64,000 nt of DNA from NCBI RefSeq assembly GCF_000685035.1, contig NZ_BAYB01000003.1:1-64000 (forward strand). The letters run 5' to 3'. Both the position numbers and the translations under genes were made by a program. The first letter of the stretch is position 1. Every line of letters starts with the position of its first letter. This DNA comes from Paraburkholderia ferrariae NBRC 106233 (GTDB lineage: Bacteria > Pseudomonadota > Gammaproteobacteria > Burkholderiales > Burkholderiaceae). A model generated the notes under the pieces. It made no database searches. It saw only the letters and a list, made by a program, of their open reading frames with translations, and was not told where the DNA came from. This document shows, in pieces, positions 8,879 to 20,217 of this stretch.

Positions 8879-10477
8879 TCAGTGCGGAATCATCCACGTG
8901 AACACGTTTTGCTGCAGCCACACCAGGATGCCCAGCAGCACGGTGAGCAGGATCGAATGCTTGAACGTGCGGGCGAAGACGTGGCCCTCCTTGCCCTTGA
9001 GCTCGGTGGTGGCGACGCCGGTGGAGATGTTCTGCGGCGAGATCATCTTGCCCATCACGCCGCCCGACGAATTGGTCGCCGCCATCAGCACGGGGTTCAG
9101 GTTGAGCTGGCGCGCGGCCACGACCTGCAGGTTGCCGAAGAGCGCATTGCCCGAGGTGTCGCTGCCGGAGAGGAACACCGCCACCCAGCCGAGGAAGGCC
9201 GAGACGAGCGGAAAGAGCGCGCCCACCGAGGCAACGCCGAGCCCGAGCGTATAGGTGAGCCCCGAGTAGTTCATCAGATACGCGAGCCCGACGATCGTGG
9301 CGACGGTCAGGATGGCGATGCGCGTCTGCACCCACGTATCGACGATCGCGCCGCCGAAATCGGCGGGCTTCAGGCGCACGACGAGCGCCGTGATGATCGC
9401 GGCCACGAGAATCGCCGTGCCGGTGGCGAGCGGCTGGAAGTCCCAGATCGCGCCGTAGGGCACCTTGTAGAGCGTGATGTACACCGCCTTGTCGAGACCG
9501 GGCCAGGGGACCCTGGTGTCGCCGATCGCGAAGACCTTCGCAATGGTCCACAGGATCACGACCACGGCCACGATCAGCCACGGATACCAGCCTTGCGCAC
9601 CCGATACCGTGCCGCGCACTTCCTTCGCCCGGTCGATCCGGATTTCGAACTGCGGGTCGGGCGCGGGCTTCCAGACGCGCAGGAACGCGATCGTGAGGAT
9701 CAGCGAGATCAGCGAAGCGAGCACGTCGGTGAGGCTGTAGTTGACGAAGTTCGACGTCACGAACTGCGTGATGGCGAAGCTGCCGCCCGCCACGAGCAGC
9801 ACCGGCCAGATGCGCAGCATGCCGGTCACGCCCGCGTAGATGGCGATCACATAGAACGGCAGCAGCAGCGCGAAGAACGGCAACTGGCGGCCGACCATTT
9901 GCGCGAGCGTGTCGGCGGGCAGGTGCGTGACGGCGCCGAGCACCGTGATCGGCACGCCGAGCGCACCGAAGGCCACGGGCGCCGTGTTGAAGATCAGCGT
10001 GAAGGTGAGCGCTTCGAGCGTGGGGAAGCCCAGCATGATGAGCAGCGAACTCGTGATCGCGACGGGCGTGCCGAAGCCGGAGATGCCTTCGAAGAGGGCG
10101 CCGAACGAAAAGCCGACGACCACGAGCACGATGCGGCGGTCGTTCGGCAGATTGTCGAGCAGCCACATGCGAAAGGCCGCGAAGCGCCCGGAGCGCTGTG
10201 CGATGTTGTAGAGCAGGATGGCCGTGACGACGATCCACATGACCGGCCAGAGCGCGAACACGGCGCCCGCCACCACGGAGTCGATGGCGAGGCCAGCCGG
10301 AAACTGCCAGCCGAAGATCGCGACGATCAGCCCGACCACGAGGCCCGCGAGCGAAGCCTGCCACGCGGGGCGCCGGGCCCAGCCCAGCAGCGCGAGCACG
10401 GTGAGGATGGGAAGCGCGGCGACGATAAACGAAGGGAGGAGCGAATTGCCGATGGGAGTCAACAACTGGTGAAACAT
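8879..10477 (-). CDS. lldP: L-lactate permease (LctP/LldP family)
   Basis: A 532-residue polytopic membrane protein with about 13 hydrophobic segments. It contains the family landmarks FGALFEGISGFGTPVAI (~155), FNTAPVAFGALGVP and SGSDTSGNALFGNLQ (~440). The family imports lactate or glycolate by proton symport. The start ATG at 10477 is followed by a hydrophobic segment, and an AAGGAGA ribosome-binding site precedes it. There are no lactate dehydrogenase genes (lldD, dld) next to it, so glycolate or another 2-hydroxy acid is possible. It converges with bamC at a shared terminator. Confidence 0.93.
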   Translation of the reverse strand: MFHQLLTPIGNSLLPSFIVAALPILTVLALLGWARRPAWQASLAGLVVGLIVAIFGWQFPAGLAIDSVVAGAVFALWPVMWIVVTAILLYNIAQRSGRFAAFRMWLLDNLPNDRRIVLVVVGFSFGALFEGISGFGTPVAITSSLLIMLGFPTLEALTFTLIFNTAPVAFGALGVPITVLGAVTHLPADTLAQMVGRQLPFFALLLPFYVIAIYAGVTGMLRIWPVLLVAGGSFAITQFVTSNFVNYSLTDVLASLISLILTIAFLRVWKPAPDPQFEIRIDRAKEVRGTVSGAQGWYPWLIVAVVVILWTIAKVFAIGDTRVPWPGLDKAVYITLYKVPYGAIWDFQPLATGTAILVAAIITALVVRLKPADFGGAIVDTWVQTRIAILTVATIVGLAYLMNYSGLTYTLGLGVASVGALFPLVSAFLGWVAVFLSGSDTSGNALFGNLQVVAARQLNLNPVLMAATNSSGGVMGKMISPQNISTGVATTELKGKEGHVFARTFKHSILLTVLLGILVWLQQNVFTWMIPH

Positions 10478-10733
10478 GACGTCTCCTTTGTGCGGTTCTG
10501 GAATCGGCGCAGTCGATGCCGCCCGGCGCGCCGGTGCACTGTTTCAGATGGGCGGTTATTTAAGGCCGTGCTTCAGTCCCCGATGCCCAATAGCAGCATA
10601 GAAAATGCGGCATGAGCGTCAAGCAGGGTAAGTACGGTCCGGCACCGAATAGGGAGGGGAAACTGGCGGCCTCGCCAGATTGAGGGCCGCGCGAGGGAAA
10701 GTGCATTACGCGCGCCATGGGGGGCGGCAGTCG

Positions 10734-11141
10734 TCAATGCCAGTGTCCGCCCCAGCCGAAACCGAACGACACGGCGGGCCCGCCCCAGCCCCAGCCCCAC
10801 GCGGGGTAGTACGCGGGCCAGGCGGCATACGCAGGCACGGCGATGGCTACCGGCTGGGTGGAGTAGAGCGGTCCTGGATATTGGGCGTCGGGCACGGCGT
10901 TGGGGGCGGGCGTGTTGCCCGGCGCGGCAGCTACGGTGCCGACCGCGGTTTCCTGCTGCGTGGCGTAAGCAGGGGTGGCGCCGTAGCCATAGCCGTAGCC
11001 ATACGGTTAATAGTAGTAGCAGCCCGAAAGCGCGAGCGTGGAGGCGAAGGCGCTGGCGGCCGCCATGCCGCGCAAGGCGCACGTGGTGCGTATGGTGCGT
11101 GCGGAACGGGCGGGCGCGAGGGACACAAACGGGCGTGGCAT
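10734..11141 (-). pseudogene. Gly/Tyr/Trp-rich lipoprotein gene interrupted by an in-frame stop
   Basis: Starting at ATG 11141 (GGAG site upstream) the frame encodes a signal sequence with lipobox LALSGC followed by YYY, then a TAA at 11009-11007. Reading on in the same frame gives PYGYGYGYGATPAYA, a Pro/Ala-rich middle and a Trp/Gly-rich end (WGWGWGGPAVSFG) to a TGA at 10734. The residues after the stop continue the low-complexity style that begins before it. A single-base change of a Tyr codon (TAC or TAT to TAA) therefore explains the break. The intact product would be 135 residues. Either a recent nonsense mutation or a sequencing error. Family unknown. Confidence 0.75.
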
Positions 11142-11285
11142 GGCAGACTCCGTGAGCGGACGGCCGGCCGCGCGCCCGAGGGGGCACGCAAACACCGGTA
11201 GCTTTCGAGCTTACGCTGCCGTGCGCGACTTGGTGTTGCGCAGGGATAACCGCGTATTTCGCGCAATTGCAATGCAAAACGAAAC

Positions 11286-11317
11286 GCGGCGCATCCCCGG
11301 TGATGGGGATGCGCCGC
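11286..11317 (-). terminator. Hairpin terminator after glycine-zipper gene
   Basis: Perfect 13-bp stem (11286-11298 with 11305-11317), 6-nt loop. Read on the minus strand it is followed by GTTTCGTTTTGC, a weak T-rich tract. It lies 99 bp past the stop of the glycine-zipper lipoprotein gene. Confidence 0.65.
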
Positions 11318-11415
11318 GCCGCCTCTCTGATTGCTGCCTTGCCTGTCGTTCTGATGGTGGTGTTCGTGCCTTATGTCTTGCGCTGCGTTTTCAGGTCTTG
11401 CGGGCCGGCGTGACG

Positions 11416-11637
11416 TTACTTGCCGACCTGATTGCCGATAATGCCGCCCACGGCTGCGCCGCCCACCGTCGAGAGCGCGCTGCCGCCGAGCGCCGCGCCG
11501 GCCACGCCGCCCACCCCCGCGCCGATCGCGGTATCGCGATCGCGCGTCGACATGTTGTCGCAGGCGCCAAGGCTGGCCGCCGCCGTGACGGCGGTCGCGA
11601 GGGTAATGAGAATGCGCGCGTGTGCAAGGGTTTTCAT
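11416..11637 (-). CDS. Glycine-zipper (OsmB-like) small lipoprotein
   Basis: A 73-residue protein: signal peptide with lipobox SLGAC (Cys26), a short charged segment (STRDRD), then a glycine-zipper pair rich in Gly at i, i+4 spacing (AGVGGVAGAALGGSALSTVGGAAVGGIIG). This matches the small glycine-zipper 2TM lipoproteins such as OsmB, which are envelope stress proteins of unknown mechanism. I chose ATG 11637 because TGGAGCC lies 6 bp upstream; the frame is open further upstream but only across other genes. Single gene with its own terminator downstream. Confidence 0.85.
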   Translation of the reverse strand: MKTLAHARILITLATAVTAAASLGACDNMSTRDRDTAIGAGVGGVAGAALGGSALSTVGGAAVGGIIGNQVGK

Positions 11638-11891
11638 GTCCGGCTCCAGGGTAATGACGAGCGGCGTTGCCCGCGCGCCGGGCGCAGGCCGCAACTCCGA
11701 TACTCCCATCGTATCGGGCGATCCCGTATCTGGTTGTTCGGCTTTGTCAGCGAGTCGTTGGATTCGTAAAAGAGTGTTTCCCCGGCCGTTTTTTTCGTGC
11801 ACCGCAAAAACAAAGGGCGCGGTTTGCACCGCGCCCTTTCGTGTCGATTTCGTGTCGAGCATGCCCTGCGCGGGCAGCTTGCAGGGGGGGC

Positions 11892-14201
<2,310 letters not shown>

Positions 14202-14609
14202 TTACAGCGTGAAATCGTCTGACGCTTCGGGCTGAAACAGGATGCGGTCGATCTTCAGCGTCTGCCGGGTGCCGCTCGGCGGCGTGAAGCGCACGGTGTC
14301 GCCGCGCTTCACGCCAAGCAGCGCGAGGCCCGCGGGCGAGAACACATTCAGCCGCCCGGCGGCGAAGTCGGCGCTATGCGGATATACGACCGTCCACGTG
14401 AAGGATTCGCCCGTCTCTTCGTTCTTGAGCGTGACCTGCGAGTTCATGGTCACGACGTTCGCGGCGACGTCCTGCGGCGGGACGATCTCGGCGCGTTCGA
14501 GCAGTTCGTCGAGCATGATCTGGCGCGCCGGCGCGGCGCCGGGTTCGGCCGCGCTTTTTTCGAGTCGGGCGACGTCGAGCTCGGTGAGGTAGCGGATTTT
14601 GCGGGTCAC
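14202..14609 (-). CDS. rnk: Regulator of nucleoside diphosphate kinase Rnk
   Basis: A 135-residue protein of the Rnk/GreA-GreB C-terminal-domain family. The first ~50 residues form the predicted helical arm and residues ~55-130 the FKBP-like domain (SQVTLKNEETGE, TWTVVYPHSAD, VFSPAGLALLG, KRGDTVRF). Rnk competes with Gre factors for the RNA polymerase secondary channel and affects nucleoside diphosphate kinase levels. Start 14609 has an AAGGAGA site. Single gene, same direction as thiC but separated from it by the thiC leader. Confidence 0.9.
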   Translation of the reverse strand: MTRKIRYLTELDVARLEKSAAEPGAAPARQIMLDELLERAEIVPPQDVAANVVTMNSQVTLKNEETGESFTWTVVYPHSADFAAGRLNVFSPAGLALLGVKRGDTVRFTPPSGTRQTLKIDRILFQPEASDDFTL

Positions 14610-15269
14610 GGCGGTTCTCCTTGCGATCCTGAAATACGTTGATGGGCGGGCGTGCGGGATCGGCCCGGAGCCCGACCGAACGGCTCCGGATGAGGGGAGA
14701 GCGGTTCAGGCCGGACGCCGGGCGGCGAGGGGCGGGGTCGTGGCGCGACGCGGCAGGGTTTTGCGCGCAGCGCGTGCACCGGCCGGGGTTCGCGCGCGCA
14801 CGCGTTCGCGCAGGCCGCGGCAGGGGCGCGGCGGCAGCGGACGGGCAAGACGCGAGGGCAGGGCATGCATGGCGACAGGTAAAAATGAAAGCAGAAAGAA
14901 AGATTTACAATATTAGCATGTGGACTGCACGGGCGATGGCCCTGCATTTTTGCGCGATGCGAGATGCCCAGCCTGGGCGCGGTTTGGTGTTTCCTCACAC
15001 GCCGTAATGGCCGCGCATAAAGCGCGCCCTGAACGACGCACGCGGGCGGGCTTGCTGCATAATTCGGGGCGGCCAGCTTACGTTTATCCGACTGGCCTCG
15101 CCGTACCGGTTGCCGCCGCAGCCGGCGTTATTCGCGCCGGGTCGCACGGACAGCAACTGCAGCCTTGACCGCCTTCCCGCAGGCCGGGCTGTGCCTTACC
15201 GCTTCTTCGCCAATCCATCATGCCGTCGAGTTTTATCCGTCTCGCAGCGCGTCTGCGAGGCTCCGGGGG
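14610..15269. other. Gene-free region between rnk and EamA transporter gene
   Basis: About 660 bp without a convincing gene. Most is very GC-rich. The stretch 14875-14920 is A-rich and contains GATTTACAATATTAGCATG, which looks like a promoter -10 region; no product follows that I can support. A small RNA is possible but nothing shows it. Confidence 0.5.
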
Positions 15270-16277
15270 ATGTGCGCCGTCGTTTTTGTCCGCGACGCCA
15301 TGACCACGCCTCCTCGTTTGTCTTCCCGCGCGCAGGTCGTCGCATTCGCTGTGCTGCGTGCGCTCAACGCCCTCTGGCAACTCTGCCGCTCGATCCGGCT
15401 GCCGCAATCGCGGGGCGGGCGCGTTGCGCTTTCGCTGGGCACGGTCTATTTCGTGTGGGGCTCGACCTACCTCGGCGTGCACGTCGCGCTCGGCTCGTTT
15501 CCGCCGCTGCTGCTTTCGGGGCTGCGCAACCTGCTGGCGGGCATCGGCCTCTTCGTGTTCGCGATGCGCCGCCGCCCCGCCATGCCCACGCTGCTGGAGG
15601 TGCGCAATGCGGGCATCGTCGGCACGACGCTCGTCGGGCTTTCCAGCGGCATGCTCGCTTACGGGATGCGAACCGTGGGCACCGGCACCGCCGCGGTGAT
15701 GGTCGCCACGGTGCCGCTTTTCGCCACCGTGATTGCCGCAGCCACCGGGCGGCGCATCGCGAAGGCGGAGTGGCTGGCCGTGGCGCTCGGCCTGGCCGGG
15801 ATCGGGATTCTGAGCCATGGCGGCGGCGCGTCGGGCACGGCGGGCGGCTGCCTCGCGATTCTCAGCGGCGCGCTTTTCTGGGCCATCGGCGCGCATCTGG
15901 CCGGGCGGCTCAAGCTGCCTTCGGATCTCTTTCTGGCTACGGCGCTGCAGATCGGGCTGGGCGGGGCGGTGTCCACGCTGATCGCCTGGATCACCGGCGA
16001 GCGCATGATGGCGCTGCATTTCCTGCCCGCTGTCGCGTTTCTCTATCTCATGCTGGTCGGCACCATGGCGGCTTATGTCGCCTACGGCTACCTGATCCGC
16101 CATACCAGCCCGCTCGTGGCGAGCAGTTGCATGTACGTGAATCCCGTGGTGGCGGTCGCGCTGGGTGCGCTGCTGCTGGGCGAGCCGGTGACGACCGGCA
16201 CGATTGTCGCCACCGTCCTGATACTCGGCAGCGTGGGCCTCTCGTTCGTCTTCGACGACCGCCGCCGCGGGGCCTGA
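15270..16277 (+). CDS. EamA/DMT-family transporter
   Basis: About 335 residues with ten hydrophobic segments in two EamA repeats (VALSLGTVYFVWGSTYLGVH starts the first; CLAILSGALFWAIGAHLAG the second). These drug/metabolite exporters often move amino acids or metabolites outward; the substrate is not predictable. The start is uncertain. ATG 15270 follows GAGGCTCCGGGGG; ATG 15300 (MTTPPRL) is a shorter option without a clear ribosome-binding site. A basic ~35-residue N-terminal extension precedes the first membrane segment. Confidence 0.85.
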   Translation: MCAVVFVRDAMTTPPRLSSRAQVVAFAVLRALNALWQLCRSIRLPQSRGGRVALSLGTVYFVWGSTYLGVHVALGSFPPLLLSGLRNLLAGIGLFVFAMRRRPAMPTLLEVRNAGIVGTTLVGLSSGMLAYGMRTVGTGTAAVMVATVPLFATVIAAATGRRIAKAEWLAVALGLAGIGILSHGGGASGTAGGCLAILSGALFWAIGAHLAGRLKLPSDLFLATALQIGLGGAVSTLIAWITGERMMALHFLPAVAFLYLMLVGTMAAYVAYGYLIRHTSPLVASSCMYVNPVVAVALGALLLGEPVTTGTIVATVLILGSVGLSFVFDDRRRGA

Positions 16278-16343
16278 CACGCAAGGGGCCAACTCGCCCC
16301 GTGCGCTCTGCCGGCCCCGGGCGGCGGGCGCGCCGGCGCCGCG

Positions 16344-16481
16344 CTACTTCGCCTGTTCGGCGCTATTCGTGATGGCGTGGCCGCCCGCGGACATATCCTC
16401 GCCCGCGCCCGCCACGGTATTGCAGGCGGCGAGGGTTCCGGCCGAAGCGGCAATGAGCAACAAGGCAATCAGGCGTTTCAT
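16344..16481 (-). CDS. Entericidin A/B-family small lipoprotein
   Basis: A 45-residue protein: MKRLIALLLIAASAGTLAAC, lipobox cysteine at 20, followed by NTVAGAGEDMSAGGHAI and a short tail ending AEQAK. This is the entericidin pattern, a tiny lipoprotein that in E. coli forms the EcnAB antidote/toxin-like pair. GGAG lies 6 bp before the ATG at 16481. Only one entericidin-like gene is present here, not a pair. Function in this genus is not known. Confidence 0.88.
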   Translation of the reverse strand: MKRLIALLLIAASAGTLAACNTVAGAGEDMSAGGHAITNSAEQAK

Positions 16482-16719
16482 GAGCGGCTCCATCTTTTAA
16501 GGAGTAAGGGATCCCTTCTCCAGCACGTGGCGTGCCCGGGTATTTTTGCCGGATTGAGGCGGGGTGCGTCCCCGCTTGCGCGTGGCAACGGGTCCGGCGC
16601 TTGCGTAGTGCATCCCCGTAGTGCACCCCCATCGGTCGGCGCGGCCAACATCGCGGAGCATTCAACGGCTTCCCGCGCGCGACCACCGCCCGACACCACC
16701 GACCCGGGAGGGTTACGCC

Positions 16720-16881
16720 ATGCTTCACTACGCCATCGTATTCCTCGTGATCGCGCTCATTGCCGCCGTGTTCGGCTTCACCGGCATCGCGGCCGGCGCC
16801 GCCGAAATCGCGAAGATCCTTTTCTATCTCTTTCTCGTGGTCTTCGTGGTCACGCTGCTGCTGGGCGTGCTGCGGGGCTAG
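16720..16881 (+). CDS. DUF1328 (YtjA-type) small membrane protein
   Basis: A 53-residue protein of two hydrophobic segments ([15 protein letters not shown] and [19 protein letters not shown]) joined by [12 protein letters not shown], the DUF1328 signature. GGGAGGG lies 4-9 bp before the ATG at 16720. Role unknown; family members are stress-associated inner-membrane proteins. Confidence 0.9.
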   Translation: MLHYAIVFLVIALIAAVFGFTGIAAGAAEIAKILFYLFLVVFVVTLLLGVLRG

Positions 16882-16906
16882 GGCGCGCGGGGTGCTTCCC
16901 GGTGCT

Positions 16907-18118
16907 TCAGGAAGCCTGCGCGCCGCGCCCGGCGCGCTCGCGCGTGCTCGCGTGAATCCAGCCGGCCAGCGCCGAAAACGCGAGGCCCGCCACGCATACG
17001 CCGACCCAGCCGAAGGCATGCCACGTCGCCGCGCCGACGGCGGAGCCCGCCGCACCGCCGATGAAGTAAGCCACCATGTAAACCGTGTTGACGCGGCTGC
17101 GCGCCTCCGGGCGTAGGGCGTAGATGCGCGACTGGTTCGAGATCTGCGCGGCCTGCACGCCGACATCGAGCACGATCACGCCGATCACGAGCCCGACGAG
17201 GCTCTTGCCCGAGAACGCGAAGATCACGAAAGCGAGCGCAACGAGCCCGATCGACAGCGTGATGACGGCACGCGGGCCGCGCTTGTCCGCGGAGCGTCCG
17301 GCCCAGGGCGCGGCCATGGCGCCTGCCGCGCCGACGATGCCGAAGAGCCCCGCCACCTGCGGCCCGAGGTGGAACGGCTCGCCTGCAAGCAGCAGCGTGA
17401 GCACGGGCCAGAAGAGGCTGAACGCCCCGAAGATGCAGGCGCCGGTTGCGGCCGCCTCGCGCAGACCGCGCAGCTCCACCGTGAGATGCCACATGGAGAC
17501 GAGCAGCCGGCCATAGCTGAGCTTCGAGGTGGGCTGGCTGCGCGGCAGCTTGAGCACGATCACGAGGGCGAGGCCGAGCAGCGTGACGATGGACGCGCCG
17601 AACACCGCGCGCCAGCCGAAGTACTGGCCGACGAAACCGGCTGCCGTGCGGGCGAGCAGGATGCCGATCAACAGGCCGCTCATCACGATGCCCACCGCAC
17701 GGCCGCGCGATTCGGGCGGCGCGAGTTCGGCGGCGAACGGTACGGCCTGCTGCGCGATGGTGGCGAGCACGCCGATGGCGAGGCTCGCGCCGATCAGCAC
17801 GCCGAGCGTAGGCGCCGTCGCGGCGAAGAAGAGGGCGATGCAGACGCCCGCCGTTTGCAGCAGGATCAACCGCCGGCGGTCGAAGCGGTCGCCGAGCGGG
17901 GCGAGCAGCAGCATGCCGGCGGCGTAGCCGAGCTGGGTGGCGGCCGGCACGGCGCCGATCCAGGCGGCCCCCGATGGAAACGACTGGCGAAAGTCGGCGA
18001 GGAGCGGCTGGTTGTAGTAGATGTTCGCGACCGCAACGCCCGCGATGGTCGCGAGCAGAAGCAGCAGGCCGGACAGCGACGGGCTTTCGCCAGCGGTTGC
18101 GGAATCGGGTGTGGACAT
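16907..18118 (-). CDS. MFS transporter (DHA1-like)
   Basis: A 403-residue, 12-segment major facilitator protein. It shows the N-terminal NIYYNQPLL motif common to a Burkholderia/enteric subfamily of MFS exporters and the loop 2-3 motif A (LGDRFDRRRLI). Motif-C-like glycines lie in the fifth segment. Substrate unknown; a drug or metabolite efflux role is the family guess. The start at 18118 (MSTPDSA) is preferred over an open extension of 36 non-hydrophobic residues upstream. Confidence 0.88.
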   Translation of the reverse strand: MSTPDSATAGESPSLSGLLLLLATIAGVAVANIYYNQPLLADFRQSFPSGAAWIGAVPAATQLGYAAGMLLLAPLGDRFDRRRLILLQTAGVCIALFFAATAPTLGVLIGASLAIGVLATIAQQAVPFAAELAPPESRGRAVGIVMSGLLIGILLARTAAGFVGQYFGWRAVFGASIVTLLGLALVIVLKLPRSQPTSKLSYGRLLVSMWHLTVELRGLREAAATGACIFGAFSLFWPVLTLLLAGEPFHLGPQVAGLFGIVGAAGAMAAPWAGRSADKRGPRAVITLSIGLVALAFVIFAFSGKSLVGLVIGVIVLDVGVQAAQISNQSRIYALRPEARSRVNTVYMVAYFIGGAAGSAVGAATWHAFGWVGVCVAGLAFSALAGWIHASTRERAGRGAQAS

Positions 18119-18296
18119 GGGTGGGAGCGGGCGGCCCCGGAGGGGCGCAAAGGCAGCATTCGAGCGTGCCGATGATACCGGAGCAGGTCCGATCCTGCTG
18201 ACGCTCGCGCATCGCTTGCCGTCCATCGCTTGTCGTTCATCGCTCGTCGCCGCGCGTGTGGCGGGCGGCGTTGCCCGACTTTGCCTCGTTTTGTCC

Positions 18297-19124
18297 TCAG
18301 GCGATCAGATCCCCCGAGGGTTCGTGAAACGGATAGGGCCCCTCCGATTCATCGACATACGCGTGATGCGTCACGAGCCCGCTGCGCGGATCGTAGCGGT
18401 GCAGGGCGAAGGCGGGCGGCTCGAGCGTGAAGGTCGAGGGCGCTCCGGGCGCGAGATCGAGGGTCACCTGGTGCGCGGGGGCCGGCACGGCCGAAGCGAT
18501 CGTGCCGCCGAAGCGCACGAACATGGAGCGGTGCACGTGGCCGCACATCACGCGTTCGACGTTGGGGTGACGGGCGATGAGCGCTTCGAGCGCCTCGGCG
18601 GCCTGCGGGTCGAGCCGGATGGCATCCATGTGGCCGACGCCGCTGTCGAATGGCGGGTGATGGAGCGCGACGATGACGGGCTGCGCGCGCGCGGCGTCCA
18701 GTTGCGTTTCGAGCCACGCGAGCCGCGCGGCGCAAAGCGTGCCGGCGCTTTGGCCCGGCTGCATGGAGTCGAGCGCGATCAGACGCAGCGGCCCGATATC
18801 GACGGCGTAGTGCACGAAAGCACCGCCCGCGCTCAGCTCGGCGCGTTCGGGGAACACTTCGCGCAGCCCTTCGCGGCCGTCGTGGTTGCCGATCAGGAGC
18901 CAGCAGGGAATGTCGAGCGTGGCGAGCAGCGTCTTGAGGTGCCGGTACTCTTCGGCCGAGCCGCGGTCCACGAGGTCGCCGGTGACGATCACGGCGTCCG
19001 GGCGCGGGTCGAGCGCATTCAGGCGCGCGATGGTGCGCGCGAGACTCGCGGCCGTATCGACGCGGCGGTAGGCGAGTGCGCCGGGTTGCTTGATGTGCAG
19101 GTCGCTGATCTGGGCGAGCAGCAT
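18297..19124 (-). CDS. GpdQ-like metallophosphodiesterase
   Basis: A 275-residue calcineurin-like phosphodiesterase with all metal-binding motifs: DLH (8-10), GDLVDRG (~49), GNHD (~79), ALHHPP (~152) and GHVHRS (~193). Length and N-terminus (MLLAQISDLH) closely resemble Enterobacter GpdQ, a glycerophosphodiesterase, and also CpdA cyclic nucleotide phosphodiesterases. It is the last gene of a six-gene minus-strand block with an ABC importer, starting 43 bp after the ATPase gene. The context favours breakdown of an imported phosphodiester over cAMP hydrolysis; this is inference. Confidence 0.88.
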   Translation of the reverse strand: MLLAQISDLHIKQPGALAYRRVDTAASLARTIARLNALDPRPDAVIVTGDLVDRGSAEEYRHLKTLLATLDIPCWLLIGNHDGREGLREVFPERAELSAGGAFVHYAVDIGPLRLIALDSMQPGQSAGTLCAARLAWLETQLDAARAQPVIVALHHPPFDSGVGHMDAIRLDPQAAEALEALIARHPNVERVMCGHVHRSMFVRFGGTIASAVPAPAHQVTLDLAPGAPSTFTLEPPAFALHRYDPRSGLVTHHAYVDESEGPYPFHEPSGDLIA

Positions 19125-19167
19125 GGGTGGCCTCTCAGTGTGTACGTTTATTGTGGGGAAGCATCGC

Positions 19168-20217
19168 TTACGCGAGCGCGATCAGCGCCTCGGGCGCGAT
19201 CGAGAGCCCGACGGCCGTGCCGCGCGCGAGCTCCACGCGGCCCGCGACATCGACGATCAGCGCATCGGGCGCCGCGCCGCCGATAGTCAGGCGCGTGCGT
19301 TCGCCGAGGAACGTCGCCTGCTCGATCACGCCGCGCAGGTGCGAAGCGGCGGGGTCGGTGAGCGCTGCGTCCTCGGGGCGGAAAAAGAGCTCGGTCGCGC
19401 CGGCGGCGGTGGCGGCGGTGGCCGCAGTGACCGGAACAGTGCCGCCCGTCGTGCACAGCATGCCCTCGCGCCATTGTCCCGCGAGACGGTTCAGCGTGCC
19501 CACGAACTGCGCGACCGCGCGGCTCGCCGGCCGGTAGTAGATTTCGCGCGGCGTGCCGATCTGTTCGATGCGGCCCGCGCTCATCACCACGACACGGTCG
19601 CCCAGCTCCATCGCTTCGGCCTGGTCGTGCGTCACGTAGACCGTCGTCACGCCCAGCTCGCGCAGGAGCGTGTTCATCTCGCCGCGCAGGGCGTCGCGCA
19701 GGCGGGCGTCGAGCGCGGTGAGCGGCTCGTCGAGCAGCAGCACGCGCGGCCGCGGCGCGAGCGCGCGCGCGAGTGCCACGCGCTGGCGCTGGCCGCCCGA
19801 AAGCTGGTCGATGGGTTTGTCGGCGTGCGCTTCGAGCCGCATCATCGCGAGCAGTTCGGCCACGCGCTCGCGCGCGGCATCGGCGGGCACCTTCTGGATC
19901 TTCAGCCCATAGCCGATGTTGCCGCGCACCGTGAGATTCGGAAAGAGCGCGTAGTTCTGGAACACCATGCCCACCTTGCGGCGCTCGATGGGCAGCGCGG
20001 TGACGTCGTCGTTGCCGAACAGCACGCGGCCGGCGGCATCGGGCGTTTCGAGTCCTGCGATCAGGCGCAGCGTGGTGGTCTTGCCGCACCCCGAAGGGCC
20101 GAGCAGCACGAGCGTTTCGCCCGCGCCGATCGAGAGGTCGAGCGGCTCCAGCACGCGCGTGCCGCGAAAGGTCTTCGCGCAGCGCGAGAGCGCGATGGGA
20201 ATGGAGTCGAGTTTCAT
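19168..20217 (-). CDS. ABC importer ATP-binding protein (PotA/FbpC-type)
   Basis: A 349-residue protein with Walker A GPSGCGKTT (~40-48), Q-loop MVFQNYALFP, signature LSGGQRQR, Walker B VLLLDEP and the H-loop VYVTHDQ. A TOBE-like C-terminal domain (~240-349) with a short Ala/Thr-rich insert is typical of polyamine/iron/phosphonate-type importers. Its ATG overlaps the stop of the upstream permease gene (4 bp). Confidence 0.93.
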   Translation of the reverse strand: MKLDSIPIALSRCAKTFRGTRVLEPLDLSIGAGETLVLLGPSGCGKTTTLRLIAGLETPDAAGRVLFGNDDVTALPIERRKVGMVFQNYALFPNLTVRGNIGYGLKIQKVPADAARERVAELLAMMRLEAHADKPIDQLSGGQRQRVALARALAPRPRVLLLDEPLTALDARLRDALRGEMNTLLRELGVTTVYVTHDQAEAMELGDRVVVMSAGRIEQIGTPREIYYRPASRAVAQFVGTLNRLAGQWREGMLCTTGGTVPVTAATAATAAGATELFFRPEDAALTDPAASHLRGVIEQATFLGERTRLTIGGAAPDALIVDVAGRVELARGTAVGLSIAPEALIALA

